From a bacterium (GTDB taxonomy: Bacteria > Gemmatimonadota > Glassbacteria > GWA2-58-10): a stretch of 64,000 bases of DNA. The stretch is from the NCBI GenBank assembly GCA_021372515.1, contig JAJFUG010000073.1:1-64000 (forward strand), written 5' to 3'. Shown here piece after piece: positions 18,012 to 26,172 of this stretch. Each line of letters starts with the position of its first letter. Positions within the stretch are counted from its first letter, which is position 1. A program made the translations under genes and the position numbers. A model generated the notes under the pieces. It had not been told where the DNA came from. It saw only the letters and a program-made list of their open reading frames with translations, and ran no database searches.

Positions 18012-18320
18012 TCAGCCCATGGCATAGGTCACGCCGAAACCGCCCTGCGGGTTGTCCCACTTCACATAGGCGCGCGCCGCCACCTGGCAGGTCCCGCACT
18101 CCAGGCAGTTCTCGAAATTCACTATGCACTCGCCGCTTTCCTCGTTCTTCTCGTAGACCTTGGCCGGACAGACAAACAGCACCACCTTGTCCGGGTCGGC
18201 CTGGAACGCCGGCTGGTCAACACTGATATGGCTGGTCTTGGCGATCTTGCGCTTGACCAGGGCCAGCTTGTCCTCCAGCGATACAACCGGTGTGGGCTTG
18301 ATCACATCGGCGCTCGTCAT
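18012..18320 (-). CDS. fixX: FixX-type ferredoxin-like protein
   Basis: FixX is the iron-sulfur partner of FixC in the membrane-associated, electron-bifurcating FixABCX complex. From ATG 18320, which overlaps the fixC stop as ATGA, the protein has 102 residues. Cysteines at 51, 72, 75 and 78 (VCPAKVY then NCLECGTC) fit a 4Fe-4S cluster as in ETF:quinone oxidoreductase; Cys65 is extra. The C-terminal WDNPQGGFGVTYAMG is the usual family ending. An upstream ATG in frame at 18344 lies inside fixC and is less likely. It is the last gene of the operon and is followed by a terminator. Confidence 0.95.
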   Translation of the reverse strand: MTSADVIKPTPVVSLEDKLALVKRKIAKTSHISVDQPAFQADPDKVVLFVCPAKVYEKNEESGECIVNFENCLECGTCQVAARAYVKWDNPQGGFGVTYAMG

Positions 18321-19630
18321 ACCATCGCTCCCCGGGCCGCCCACAGGTCTTTAAGCAGGGGCAGCAGCTTCAGCCGCGCCCGGGCCTTGCGCACTATATC
18401 TTTGCGCACCTGCAGTTTCGGCGTCTCGTTAACCGTGAAATAGTCCCGCGCCAGCTCCAGCATCAGTTCCGGATACTCGTTCAGGAACTGCGGGCGGGCT
18501 TTCAGGAAATGAATCATGTTCCGGAAATGGAACATGTCCTTAAGAACGAACGAGGACTCCAGTTTGTTGCGGTAGGTGGAGAGGCTATCCTTCGAAAAGT
18601 CCCCCTTCGCCTTGGCCGCGATCACGGTCTCGCCGGCGAACACGCCGCTGGCCATGGCCAGGTTGGTCACCTCGTGGTAGATCGAGGAGTTGATCAGCCC
18701 GGCGGCGTCCCCCACCAGCAACAGACCGTCCCCGGCCATCTGCGGCAGTTCGTCGTAGCTCTCCTCGGCCAGCATGTGGGTCGAGTACTCCGCCACCGTG
18801 CCCCCGCGCACCAGGTTCTTCACCCGCGGGTGGGCCTTGAAGCTCTCCAGCAGGTCGTTGGGGTTGAGCTTGCGGGCCATGAAATCCTCAACCGTGCAGC
18901 CCACGCCCACGGAGATGCTGTCGCGGTTGGTGTAGATGAAACCCGAGCCCAGCATGCCCTGCACAGCCCCGCCGAAGAACTCGTAGGCCGCGCCCTGGTC
19001 GGCTTCCAGGTGGAAACGGTCCTCCACGGTCTCGCGGTTGAGCTGGATGATCTCCTTGACCGCCACCAGACGGTTGCCGGGCTTCATCTGACGGTGCAGC
19101 CCGCTCTTCTCGGCCAGAAGGCTGTTGGCGCCCTCGGCGCAGATCACCACGTCCGCCAGAAGCTCATCGTGCTCGCCGCCCTCGCCGCGGGCCAGGATGC
19201 CCACGATCTTGCCGTCGCGCCGCACAAAATCGTCCACCACCACCTCGGGGAAGATTTCGGCCCCGGCGGCCTCGGCCTGCTCGGCGAACCAGCGGTCGAA
19301 ACGGCTGCGCAGCACGACGAACGAGTTGTTGAACGGCGGCTGGTCATAGGCGCCGCAGGTCAGGTCCAGGGCGACCTCGCTGTCCTGGTTCAGGAAACTG
19401 AAACGCCGCTCGATCACGTGACGCTCGACCGGGGCCTCTTTCCAGAATTCCGGGACCAGACGGTTGAGGATGGTGGTGAACAGTATCCCGCCGAACAGGT
19501 TCTTCGAGCCGGGGTACTCACCGCGTTCCAGGACCACCACGCTCAGGCCCGCGCGGGCCATGGTGATCGCGGCGCTGATCCCCGAGGGGCCCGCGCCGAC
19601 CACTATTGCATCGTATTTGTCTTCGGACAA
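18317..19630 (-). CDS. fixC: FixC, ETF-quinone oxidoreductase-like flavoprotein
   Basis: FixC holds one FAD and passes electrons from the ETF part to quinone with FixX. The 437 residues open with the FAD dinucleotide motif DAIVVGAGPSGISAAI and later show GDGLLLVGDAAGLINSSIYHEVTNLAMASG, the second FAD motif. FGGIL near residue 47 and IYTNRDSISVGVGC near 237 also match the GG-reductase/ETF-QO group. The stop overlaps fixX, and fixB lies 43 bases upstream, so the four fix genes form one unit in the canonical A-B-C-X order. Confidence 0.95.
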   Translation of the reverse strand: MSEDKYDAIVVGAGPSGISAAITMARAGLSVVVLERGEYPGSKNLFGGILFTTILNRLVPEFWKEAPVERHVIERRFSFLNQDSEVALDLTCGAYDQPPFNNSFVVLRSRFDRWFAEQAEAAGAEIFPEVVVDDFVRRDGKIVGILARGEGGEHDELLADVVICAEGANSLLAEKSGLHRQMKPGNRLVAVKEIIQLNRETVEDRFHLEADQGAAYEFFGGAVQGMLGSGFIYTNRDSISVGVGCTVEDFMARKLNPNDLLESFKAHPRVKNLVRGGTVAEYSTHMLAEESYDELPQMAGDGLLLVGDAAGLINSSIYHEVTNLAMASGVFAGETVIAAKAKGDFSKDSLSTYRNKLESSFVLKDMFHFRNMIHFLKARPQFLNEYPELMLELARDYFTVNETPKLQVRKDIVRKARARLKLLPLLKDLWAARGAMV

Positions 19631-19673
19631 GCCGTTCCTCCGCTGTCAGGGGCGCCCCGAGGGGCCGCCCGGA

Positions 19674-20660
19674 TCAGGCGTGTTTCTTCATTTCCTGGAT
19701 CAGGACCGGGACCACCTCGAACGCGTCGCCCACGATCCCGTAGTTGGCCACCTTGAAAATCGGCGCGTCCGCGTCCTTGTTGATCGCCACGATCACCTTC
19801 GAGTCGATCATCCCGGCCAGGTGCTGCACCGCACCGCTGATACCGACCGCCACGTAGAGCGAGGGGCTGACGAACTTGCCGGTCTGGCCGACCTGGTCGC
19901 TGTGGGGACGCCAGCCGGAGTCCACCGCGGCGCGGCTGGCCCCGACACCGGCGCCCAGGGCGCCGGCCAGCTCCTCGAGCATCTTGAACCCGCCGCCCTC
20001 GCGCATGCCCCGTCCGCCCGAGACCACGATATTGGCCTCGGCCACGTCCGGGGTCTCGCTCTGCTTGCGCTCCAGGCCCGTGATCTTGAGGGCCCGGTCC
20101 TTGTCGGTCAGGGCAACGGCCAGAGGCTCCACTTTGGCCGCGCGGGAGCTGTCCGCCGGGCAGGCCCGGAACACGTTGGGCCGCAGGCAGAGGATGGCCG
20201 GGGAGGCAGCGAACGCCACCCGCATCTGTATCTTGCCGCCGTAGGCCGGACGCAGGGCGCTGACTTTCCCGCCCTCCAGCTCGGCCTGGATGCAGTCCGT
20301 GGCCGCCGGGGCGCCCAGACGGGCGCTCAGGCGCGGGGTGAGGTCACGGCCCAGGGCGCTGCCCGGGACCAGGACTGCGGATGCCCCGCAGGCCTCCACC
20401 GCGGCCTTGCCCGCCGCGGCGTACACGCCCGGCTGGTAGTACTGACAATCGGCCGCCTCAAGAAGAAACACGCGGTCCGCGCCGCAGGCGGCCAGCTTGG
20501 CGGGCAGCTCGCCCGCCGCGGCTGTCAGCAGAAGGGCGCTCACCTCGCCGCCGCCGGCCTTTTCCACCAGGGCGCGGGCCAGGCCCAGCGCCTCGCGGCT
20601 CGACTTCTTCAGCTCGCCGCCGTCCGCCTGTTCCGTTATCACCAGAACGTTGAAAGACAT
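19674..20660 (-). CDS. fixB: FixB, electron transfer flavoprotein alpha subunit
   Basis: This 328-residue ETF-alpha homologue forms a heterodimer with FixA. The C-terminal FAD-binding region is intact: VVSGGRGMREGGGFKMLEELA, then ASRAAVDSGWRPHSDQVGQTGK, then YVAVGISGAVQHLAGM and INKDADAPIFKVANYGIVGD. In bifurcating ETFs this alpha subunit carries the mobile FAD that shuttles to FixC. The gene sits 65 bases after fixA and 43 bases before fixC. No nitrogenase genes accompany the cluster here. Confidence 0.96.
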   Translation of the reverse strand: MSFNVLVITEQADGGELKKSSREALGLARALVEKAGGGEVSALLLTAAAGELPAKLAACGADRVFLLEAADCQYYQPGVYAAAGKAAVEACGASAVLVPGSALGRDLTPRLSARLGAPAATDCIQAELEGGKVSALRPAYGGKIQMRVAFAASPAILCLRPNVFRACPADSSRAAKVEPLAVALTDKDRALKITGLERKQSETPDVAEANIVVSGGRGMREGGGFKMLEELAGALGAGVGASRAAVDSGWRPHSDQVGQTGKFVSPSLYVAVGISGAVQHLAGMIDSKVIVAINKDADAPIFKVANYGIVGDAFEVVPVLIQEMKKHA

Positions 20661-20725
20661 TTATCCTGCTCCTTGTTCGTTGTCTCGTTCGGACCGGGGC
20701 GCTCTTGCGCGGCCCCGGGCAGGGG

Positions 20726-21475
20726 TCAGATGACCTTGGCCTCTTCCTTCAGGCAGCGCACCAGCTCGGCCACAGTGGCCGATCCCTCGCCCAGCACACG
20801 ACCGCGCTCGCGCTGCGGCGGATAGGCCAGGGCCTCGACAGTCAGCAGCGGCGCGGCCAGGGCCACCGGCTTCACCTCGAGCGGCTTTTTCTTGGCCGCC
20901 ATGCGCCCTTTCAGCGAGGGATAGCGCGGCTCGTTCAGGCCTTTCTGGGTGCTGATCACCGCCGGCAGGCCGCACTCGAACAGCTCCATGCCGCCCTCGA
21001 CCTCGCGGGCGCCCTTGACCGCGCCGGCGGAGACCTCCAGACGGCTCACCCCGGAGATGCCCGGCACGCCGATCAGCTCGGCCAAGGCCATTCCGACCTG
21101 GCCGTGCTCGTTGCCCACGCCCTGCTTGCCGAAAAACACGATGTCGAACTCGCCGCTGGCGATTTCGGCCGCCAGGGCGCGCGCCACCTGCAACGGGTCG
21201 TCCGTTGCGCGGTCGGCCTTGAGCAGTATTCCCTTGTCCGCGCCCATGGCCATCGCGGTGCGGATCGCGTTCTCGGCCGACTCATCGCCCAAGGTGACTA
21301 CGGTCACCTCGCCGCCCAGTTTTTCCTGGGTGCGCAGGGCCTCCTCGACCGCGTACTCGTCGAACGGGTTCAGGATGAAATTGATCTGCCCGCTGTCGAT
21401 CGAGTTGCCCTGTTCGCTGATCTGCACCCGGGCTTCCGTGTCCGGCACCTGTTTAATGCAGACTATTATGTTCAC
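20726..21475 (-). CDS. fixA: FixA, electron transfer flavoprotein beta subunit
   Basis: The 249-residue protein starts MNIIVCIKQVPDTEARVQI, the standard ETF-beta opening, followed by FILNPFDEYAVEEALR and VVTLGDESAENAIRTAMAMGADKGILL. Later come VGNEHGQVGMALAELIGVP and LEVSAGAVKGAREVEGGMELFECGLPAVIST. In FixA-type bifurcating ETFs the beta subunit binds the bifurcating FAD and takes electrons from NADH. It is the first gene of the operon; an AT-rich divergent promoter region precedes it, with a plausible minus-strand promoter at 21567-21594. Confidence 0.96.
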   Translation of the reverse strand: MNIIVCIKQVPDTEARVQISEQGNSIDSGQINFILNPFDEYAVEEALRTQEKLGGEVTVVTLGDESAENAIRTAMAMGADKGILLKADRATDDPLQVARALAAEIASGEFDIVFFGKQGVGNEHGQVGMALAELIGVPGISGVSRLEVSAGAVKGAREVEGGMELFECGLPAVISTQKGLNEPRYPSLKGRMAAKKKPLEVKPVALAAPLLTVEALAYPPQRERGRVLGEGSATVAELVRCLKEEAKVI

Positions 21476-21566
21476 CTGCCCTCCCTCGTATGATTCAGGC
21501 CTGGCCCGGCGGCTGGGGTAAACCGCAGCGCCAGGATAGTTTATGCCGAAATTAATATATCCGTAA

Positions 21567-21594
21567 AATATACAATAATCTTACGATAAGACAA
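21567..21594 (-). promoter_or_regulatory. Candidate promoter of the fix operon
   Basis: Reading the minus strand, TTGTCT (21594-21589) is followed after 16 bases by TATATT (21572-21567), about 90 bases upstream of the fixA start. No sigma-54 type -24/-12 element is visible in the region. Confidence 0.5.
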
Positions 21595-21681
21595 GATTTT
21601 CTCATCTGATCGATATACTGAACTTATACTACCGGGCATGTGCAACGGAAACACCACTCTGCGCCGATGGCGCGATATTTC

Positions 21682-21711
21682 TTGACAGCTCCGGCGTAAA
21701 AGCGCTACAAT
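21682..21711 (+). promoter_or_regulatory. Strong sigma-70-type promoter
   Basis: TTGACA (21682-21687) and TACAAT (21706-21711) are separated by 18 bases. Transcription would begin near 21718, about 35 bases before the start chosen for the following gene. Confidence 0.75.
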
Positions 21712-21751
21712 GGGAGACCCGGTTGTGCATAACTTAATATCTTACAACTGA

Positions 21752-22390
21752 TTGCCCAATGGAGCCCTCTTGGCGGGAGTGGCTGACAGCCCTGGCGGCG
21801 GTTCAAATTTCCGGCGCAGCATCCTGGACGTGCGGGCGGCTTTCCACGACTGGTTCACCGGCCTCGTGCTGGAGGGCCGGGTCACGGACAAAGCTCGTCT
21901 GGAGCAGGACAAGCTCAAGATCACGGCCCGTCTGGTCAACCTGGTCGTGGCCGGGGGGATGCTGCTGTTCCGCGATGAGGATTCGGTGCACGGCGACAGT
22001 CCGCCCGCCGACCCGGACGCTGTGGACGAGGCCACCTTTTTCCGGCTGCTGCGCGGCACGATTGTCACCATGCTTAACGAGCTGAATGCTCCGGATGTCA
22101 ACATCCTGAAAGTCAGCCTCTCCGAGCGGTTCCGCCAGCGTCTTCTGGAGGTGTTCTCGGCCGGGCGGGAGCGCGAGGGGCGCTTCCCGGTGAAAATCGT
22201 CCAGGACAACCATCCCGGACAGGGCGTGTATGTGGGGATCAACCTGCGCGACACCCGCAGCCTGGGCCAGGACATCAGCCGCATCGAGCGCGACCCCGAC
22301 CTATGCGCCGAGATCGCCTCGCGCGCCCGCCCGGTCCGCCACACCGACCACGACCTGCACCGGATGTTTTCGCTCACTGAAAAAGCGTGA
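21752..22390 (+). CDS. Hypothetical protein (212 residues)
   Basis: I do not recognise this protein. It has an N-terminal amphipathic helical part (FRRSILDVRAAFHDWFTGLVLEGRVTDKARLEQDKLKITARLVNLVVAGG), an acidic proline-rich linker near 75-90, a second helical part, and a C-terminal VKIVQDNHPGQGVYVGINLR strand segment that may be a small sheet. No signal peptide or membrane span. The start is uncertain: TTG 21752 is used because it fits the promoter at 21682-21711, but in-frame TTG 21770 and GTG 21779 are possible and none has a strong ribosome site. It is divergent from fixA and ends 23 bases from the convergent SIS gene. Confidence 0.65.
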   Translation: MPNGALLAGVADSPGGGSNFRRSILDVRAAFHDWFTGLVLEGRVTDKARLEQDKLKITARLVNLVVAGGMLLFRDEDSVHGDSPPADPDAVDEATFFRLLRGTIVTMLNELNAPDVNILKVSLSERFRQRLLEVFSAGREREGRFPVKIVQDNHPGQGVYVGINLRDTRSLGQDISRIERDPDLCAEIASRARPVRHTDHDLHRMFSLTEKA

Positions 22391-22413
22391 TCAGTCCCGC
22401 TCCGCCCGTCAGG

Positions 22414-23427
22414 CTATTCCTTTGTCGTCACCTTGCTGATCGAGTGGAACACCCCCGCCTCGTAGCCGCGCAGGCGGGCGATGTTGTCCAGCAGGTGCGC
22501 CTGCACCATAGCCAGGGCGAGCGGGAACAAGTGCTCTTCTCCATGATACGGCACGCGCAGCTCGAACAGGTTGGGGCCGGCGGGCGTACTTTCGCAGTCG
22601 GTGAGCAGCAACACCCGGCTGCCCTTGGCGGCCAGCTCGGCGGCCAGACCCAGGCACAGGCTTTCGGTCCGTCCCCGCGCGGCCATCACAATGGCCTGGT
22701 GGCCCGGCCCGGCCACCTCGAACGGCCCGTGACGGAACGCCCCGGCGGCAAAGGCCGCGGCCTTGCAGCGCGCCCCCTCCATCAGGGTGAGCCCCAGCTG
22801 GCGCGCCGCGGCCAGGGACGGCCCCCGGGCGATCACGTGCAGGCAGTCGGCCGGCTGGATGAATTCCGCCGCCGCGCTCACCCGGCCCGGGTCGAGGCCC
22901 GGCTCCAGGCTGTCAGCCACCGTGTGCAGGCGCCCGGTCGCCCCGCCCGCCATCAGGTACAGAAGCCCCAGGGTGTTGAGGTAGGTCTGGTTGGTGATCG
23001 AGCGCTCGGGGTCGGCCAGCAGCGGCAGGCAGAGCCCGGCCGCGCGGGCCATGCTGCTGGTCTCGGAGTTGGTAAGCACCACCGTGCGCTCCCTGGGCAG
23101 GGCCAGGGTGACCTGCTTTGTCTCCACGGACTCGCCGCTCTGGGACAGCAGAACGAACAGTCCCTGCCTGGGGAAAGATTCGAGCTGGTAGTGCAGGAAT
23201 TCCCCGGCGTCCAGGATCAGCGGGTGAGGCCCGGCCGCGGCCAGACGGTCGTGGACGAGCCAGGCGGCGTGCTCGCTGGTCCCCATGCCGATAAATGTCA
23301 GCTCCCGGCTGGAGCCGGCCAGGCCGTGCCAGGCCGCCAGACGCGCGGCGCCCACGGAACTGTAGAAATCGGCCAGGCGCCGCAGCGCCCGCGGCTGGGC
23401 GTTGACCTCATCGATGAAAACAGTCAT
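22414..23427 (-). CDS. SIS-domain sugar isomerase (GlmS C-terminal-like)
   Basis: Two SIS domains are visible. The first (about 40-160) has FIGMGTSEHAAWLVHDRLA and the phosphosugar-binding LLSQSGESVETKQ followed by VVLTNSETSSMARAA. The second (about 185-330) has HVIARGPSLAAARQLGLTLMEG and the FRHGPFEVAGPG motif of GlmS/AgaS-type ketose-aldose isomerases. There is no glutaminase domain, so it would use free sugar phosphates, for example as a deaminating isomerase of the NagB-II/AgaS type. I start at ATG 23427 (337 residues), five bases after the stop of the upstream membrane-protein gene; the frame is open further but would overlap that gene. Exact substrate is unknown. Confidence 0.82.
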   Translation of the reverse strand: MTVFIDEVNAQPRALRRLADFYSSVGAARLAAWHGLAGSSRELTFIGMGTSEHAAWLVHDRLAAAGPHPLILDAGEFLHYQLESFPRQGLFVLLSQSGESVETKQVTLALPRERTVVLTNSETSSMARAAGLCLPLLADPERSITNQTYLNTLGLLYLMAGGATGRLHTVADSLEPGLDPGRVSAAAEFIQPADCLHVIARGPSLAAARQLGLTLMEGARCKAAAFAAGAFRHGPFEVAGPGHQAIVMAARGRTESLCLGLAAELAAKGSRVLLLTDCESTPAGPNLFELRVPYHGEEHLFPLALAMVQAHLLDNIARLRGYEAGVFHSISKVTTKE

Positions 23428-23432
23428 GCGCT

Positions 23433-25040
23433 TCAGGTCTCCGGGACAGGTTGGTTGTTGGAGGTTGAATCGAGATCTAAAACTTTCGCGCGGGGCCGCT
23501 TTCGTCGGCTGCACCAGCCGGTCAGGTTGTAATAACCCACCGCTATCGGGATGAAGAAGATCGGAGTGAGCACATCGCGCTGGCGCAGCGCCGCGCCCTC
23601 GTTGCCGGTGAACAGCGCCATCGCCGAGGTGAAGATGGCCAGGAACAGAAGAAGGATGCCGGATTCACGTTTCCGGTAGCGCAACAGCCAGAGCGCTCCC
23701 GGCACGAAACAGAAAACCAGCAGGGCCAGCCAGAGGATTATCTGTGGAGCTATGACTATCTTGGACAGGTTGAGGTTGCGGGTCAGAATGGGGCTGGCCA
23801 GATAATAATAGATGGATTTTACATAAGTCTGGACCGTCTCCACGGCGGTCATCGGCCCGCCATCGCCGCCCTGGCCTAAATAGCTGAGGCGGTACGGGAT
23901 CGCCACGTAATACGATCCCCCGGTGGAGATGAAGCCGTTCTGGTAGCCAATTATGCTCGCCTGTACCTGCCGGATGAGCTGCTCGATGCGCGACGGGCCA
24001 AGCTTGACCGCCAGGGCCATGCCCCCCGCTGCCAGAATGGAAACTCCCGGCCAGACCCGCCGCGGGATGAACAGCACACAGCCCAGCCCGACTGTACCCA
24101 GGGCCAGAAGGTGGGTCTGGGGTCGCATCTGACCCAGGGGCAGGCAGAGAGCCACTATAGGCAGAAGGCGCCACCAGTGGCGGCGGGCGATCATTTCCAC
24201 GAAAAGGTAGAGGATGAAAGTCAGGCTCAGGGTGATGGTCGGCTCTTTCAGCAGGTTGATTGACCATAAGATCTGGCTGGGCATGAATATGGTCAGGCCC
24301 AGAGCCAGGCTCGCGATTTCCGTCCGGCCGGTCAGGCGCAGGGTGATCAGGAACACCAGCCAGCCCGACAGAACGCTCATCAGGACATTGGCCAGCATGG
24401 CCAGGAACGGGGAATAACCGAACAGGTAATGCAGCGCCCCGAAAAGCCAGTTGACCAGACTGTAGCCGTAAAAACCCGGCTGGAGGTGCGAGTTCTGGAT
24501 CGGGCCAAAAGTGCCCAGAAAAGCCTGCTGAGCGTAATAGCTGACCATGAAGACCAGATTGCTGTCGCCGAAAAGTGTCACTACCCCTCCGGTGAAAGCG
24601 CTTTTTATCGCCAGGTACAGGATTACCGGAAGGCGGATGAAAAATCCGGCCAGAGCGAGACGCAGCGGCCAGGGCGAATCCAGTTGAGCGCACTTGTCCC
24701 GGACCAGACGGTACAGGAGGAAGCAGATCAGCACTCCGGCGGTCACGCCCGGCAGCAGTATCGCACCGGCGGCGAGGGCCGCGGCTGCCGTCAGAAGGGC
24801 TTTCTCAGGCTGATTGTATGGTTTCCAGGCAGGCACGGAGGGCCCCGGTGGTTGAAGAGTGCTTTTCGTTGGGGAGACAACTGTATCGGAACCGGCTTTG
24901 CCCACTGGCTTTGATTCATCCGCCGCCGCCGGTTCTGGCTCAATATAAGACAAGCCGCCGGTTGATTCCAGAATTACGCTATGCCGGATGGCAAGCCGTT
25001 CGCAATCTCTGTCTGTCCTGTTCCGGGTGTGAGTGGACAT
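23433..25040 (-). CDS. Polytopic membrane protein, GT-C glycosyltransferase-like
   Basis: From ATG 25040 the protein has 535 residues. After a soluble proline-rich N-terminus (~75 residues) come about eleven membrane helices. Features such as FGDSNLVFMVSYYAQ after the first helices, conserved-looking QILWSINLLKEP and a run of short loops fit the GT-C/PMT_2 family, which transfers sugars from lipid carriers on the outer face of the membrane. No classical DxD motif stands out, so the call is by topology. The start codon overlaps the divergent gene's start by two bases; TTG further in is possible. It is followed at 5 bases by the SIS isomerase, suggesting a shared role in surface sugar metabolism. 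Confidence 0.7.
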   Translation of the reverse strand: MSTHTRNRTDRDCERLAIRHSVILESTGGLSYIEPEPAAADESKPVGKAGSDTVVSPTKSTLQPPGPSVPAWKPYNQPEKALLTAAAALAAGAILLPGVTAGVLICFLLYRLVRDKCAQLDSPWPLRLALAGFFIRLPVILYLAIKSAFTGGVVTLFGDSNLVFMVSYYAQQAFLGTFGPIQNSHLQPGFYGYSLVNWLFGALHYLFGYSPFLAMLANVLMSVLSGWLVFLITLRLTGRTEIASLALGLTIFMPSQILWSINLLKEPTITLSLTFILYLFVEMIARRHWWRLLPIVALCLPLGQMRPQTHLLALGTVGLGCVLFIPRRVWPGVSILAAGGMALAVKLGPSRIEQLIRQVQASIIGYQNGFISTGGSYYVAIPYRLSYLGQGGDGGPMTAVETVQTYVKSIYYYLASPILTRNLNLSKIVIAPQIILWLALLVFCFVPGALWLLRYRKRESGILLLFLAIFTSAMALFTGNEGAALRQRDVLTPIFFIPIAVGYYNLTGWCSRRKRPRAKVLDLDSTSNNQPVPET

Positions 25041-26172
25041 GAATGCAAGCCGGGAAAGGCTGAGAATCCTGCCCCTGGTCTCGGCCCAGGGAAAATACCC
25101 GCGCGGCTCCGACCCCTGGGTCCCGGCGCTGCGGCGCTCACTGTCCGGGCTCGACCCGGAGCGCACGGTTGTCCTTTCCAGCACCGGGCTGCCCGGCTGG
25201 GACCTGATAACTTTTCTGGCCGGGCGTCTGTGTCTGGCGGTCGAGCTGGTCCTTCCCGGCGCCGGCGAGCCGGAGGGGGTCAAGCCGGGGTTGGCCCTCG
25301 ACTATGGACTGACGCCGGATAAGCTTACCGTATCGTTCTGCGGCTCGGGCGCTGGAAAGGCCGGCTGGATCGCCCGCGACCGTAGCCTTTTCGCTGCGGC
25401 CGACTGTCTGCTGCCGGTGTCGGTCCGTCCGGGGGGACGGCTGGAGGGGCTTGCGCGGGCGGCCGAGGCAGAGGGCAAAGAAATAAGGCGCGGCTTCGAG
25501 GCGCCTTGGAGCCCGCGCAACTGGAGGCCGCGCTACCGGCTCGACGGCTGCCCGCTCAATCCGGCGCTGCGCAACATTCTGAAAGGCCGCCTGACCCACT
25601 GGACGCACGCCTCGGCCGGGGCCTGGCCCGGCGAGCGTCCGGCGGACTTCCTGGCCGGCCTTCTGGCCCGCCCGGAGCACTACGTGCGGGATGCCGCGGC
25701 CACCCTGAGTCGTATCGCGGCCGAGATGCGCCTGCGCGGCTCCGGGCTGCACTTTCCCGCCCGGGAGCCGGGAGTGAGCCTCACCAGTCTGGAGCTGGAG
25801 GAGGTGCTGCCGCTGATGCGCTGGCGTCAACGCTACCTGCGCTACAGCCTGGAGCCTTTCGGGCTGGTGCTCGGGCGAGCCGCCGCCGTGGCTTGCGGGG
25901 CGAGGCCGGTGGAATACCTGGAGCGCGGACAATTGAGCCGCAACGCCGGGGAGAGGTTCTTCCAGCAGAGCCGTGGGGAGCGTACTCTCTGGAGCACGGA
26001 GCGGGAATGGCGACTGCGGGGCGATCTGGACCTTAACCTTTTCGCTCCCGGAGAGGTCCTCCTGCTGGCCGCCGACCCGCCCTCGGCGGCTGAGCTTCAA
26101 GCCGCTGCCGGGGGGAGGTTCGCCGTGGAGCCGGTTTTCACCGCCGGGGTCAGGGCGCGTCCGCGGGGTTGA
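25039..26172 (+). CDS. Hypothetical protein between two membrane-protein genes
   Basis: I do not recognise this 377-residue soluble protein. It has an N-terminal alpha/beta part (RTVVLSSTGLPGWDLITFLAGR; TVSFCGSGAGKAGWIARDRSLFAAADCLLPVSVRPGG) that could be a Rossmann-like fold, and a helical C-terminus ending LWSTEREWRLRGDLDLNLFAPGEVLLLAA. The 'EREWR' element followed by strands recalls several poorly characterised families, but not firmly. ATG 25039 is chosen; GTG 25033 is an alternative. The start overlaps that of the divergent membrane protein and the 3' end overlaps the convergent one by 23 bases, an unusually tight fit. Confidence 0.65.
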   Translation: MNASRERLRILPLVSAQGKYPRGSDPWVPALRRSLSGLDPERTVVLSSTGLPGWDLITFLAGRLCLAVELVLPGAGEPEGVKPGLALDYGLTPDKLTVSFCGSGAGKAGWIARDRSLFAAADCLLPVSVRPGGRLEGLARAAEAEGKEIRRGFEAPWSPRNWRPRYRLDGCPLNPALRNILKGRLTHWTHASAGAWPGERPADFLAGLLARPEHYVRDAAATLSRIAAEMRLRGSGLHFPAREPGVSLTSLELEEVLPLMRWRQRYLRYSLEPFGLVLGRAAAVACGARPVEYLERGQLSRNAGERFFQQSRGERTLWSTEREWRLRGDLDLNLFAPGEVLLLAADPPSAAELQAAAGGRFAVEPVFTAGVRARPRG

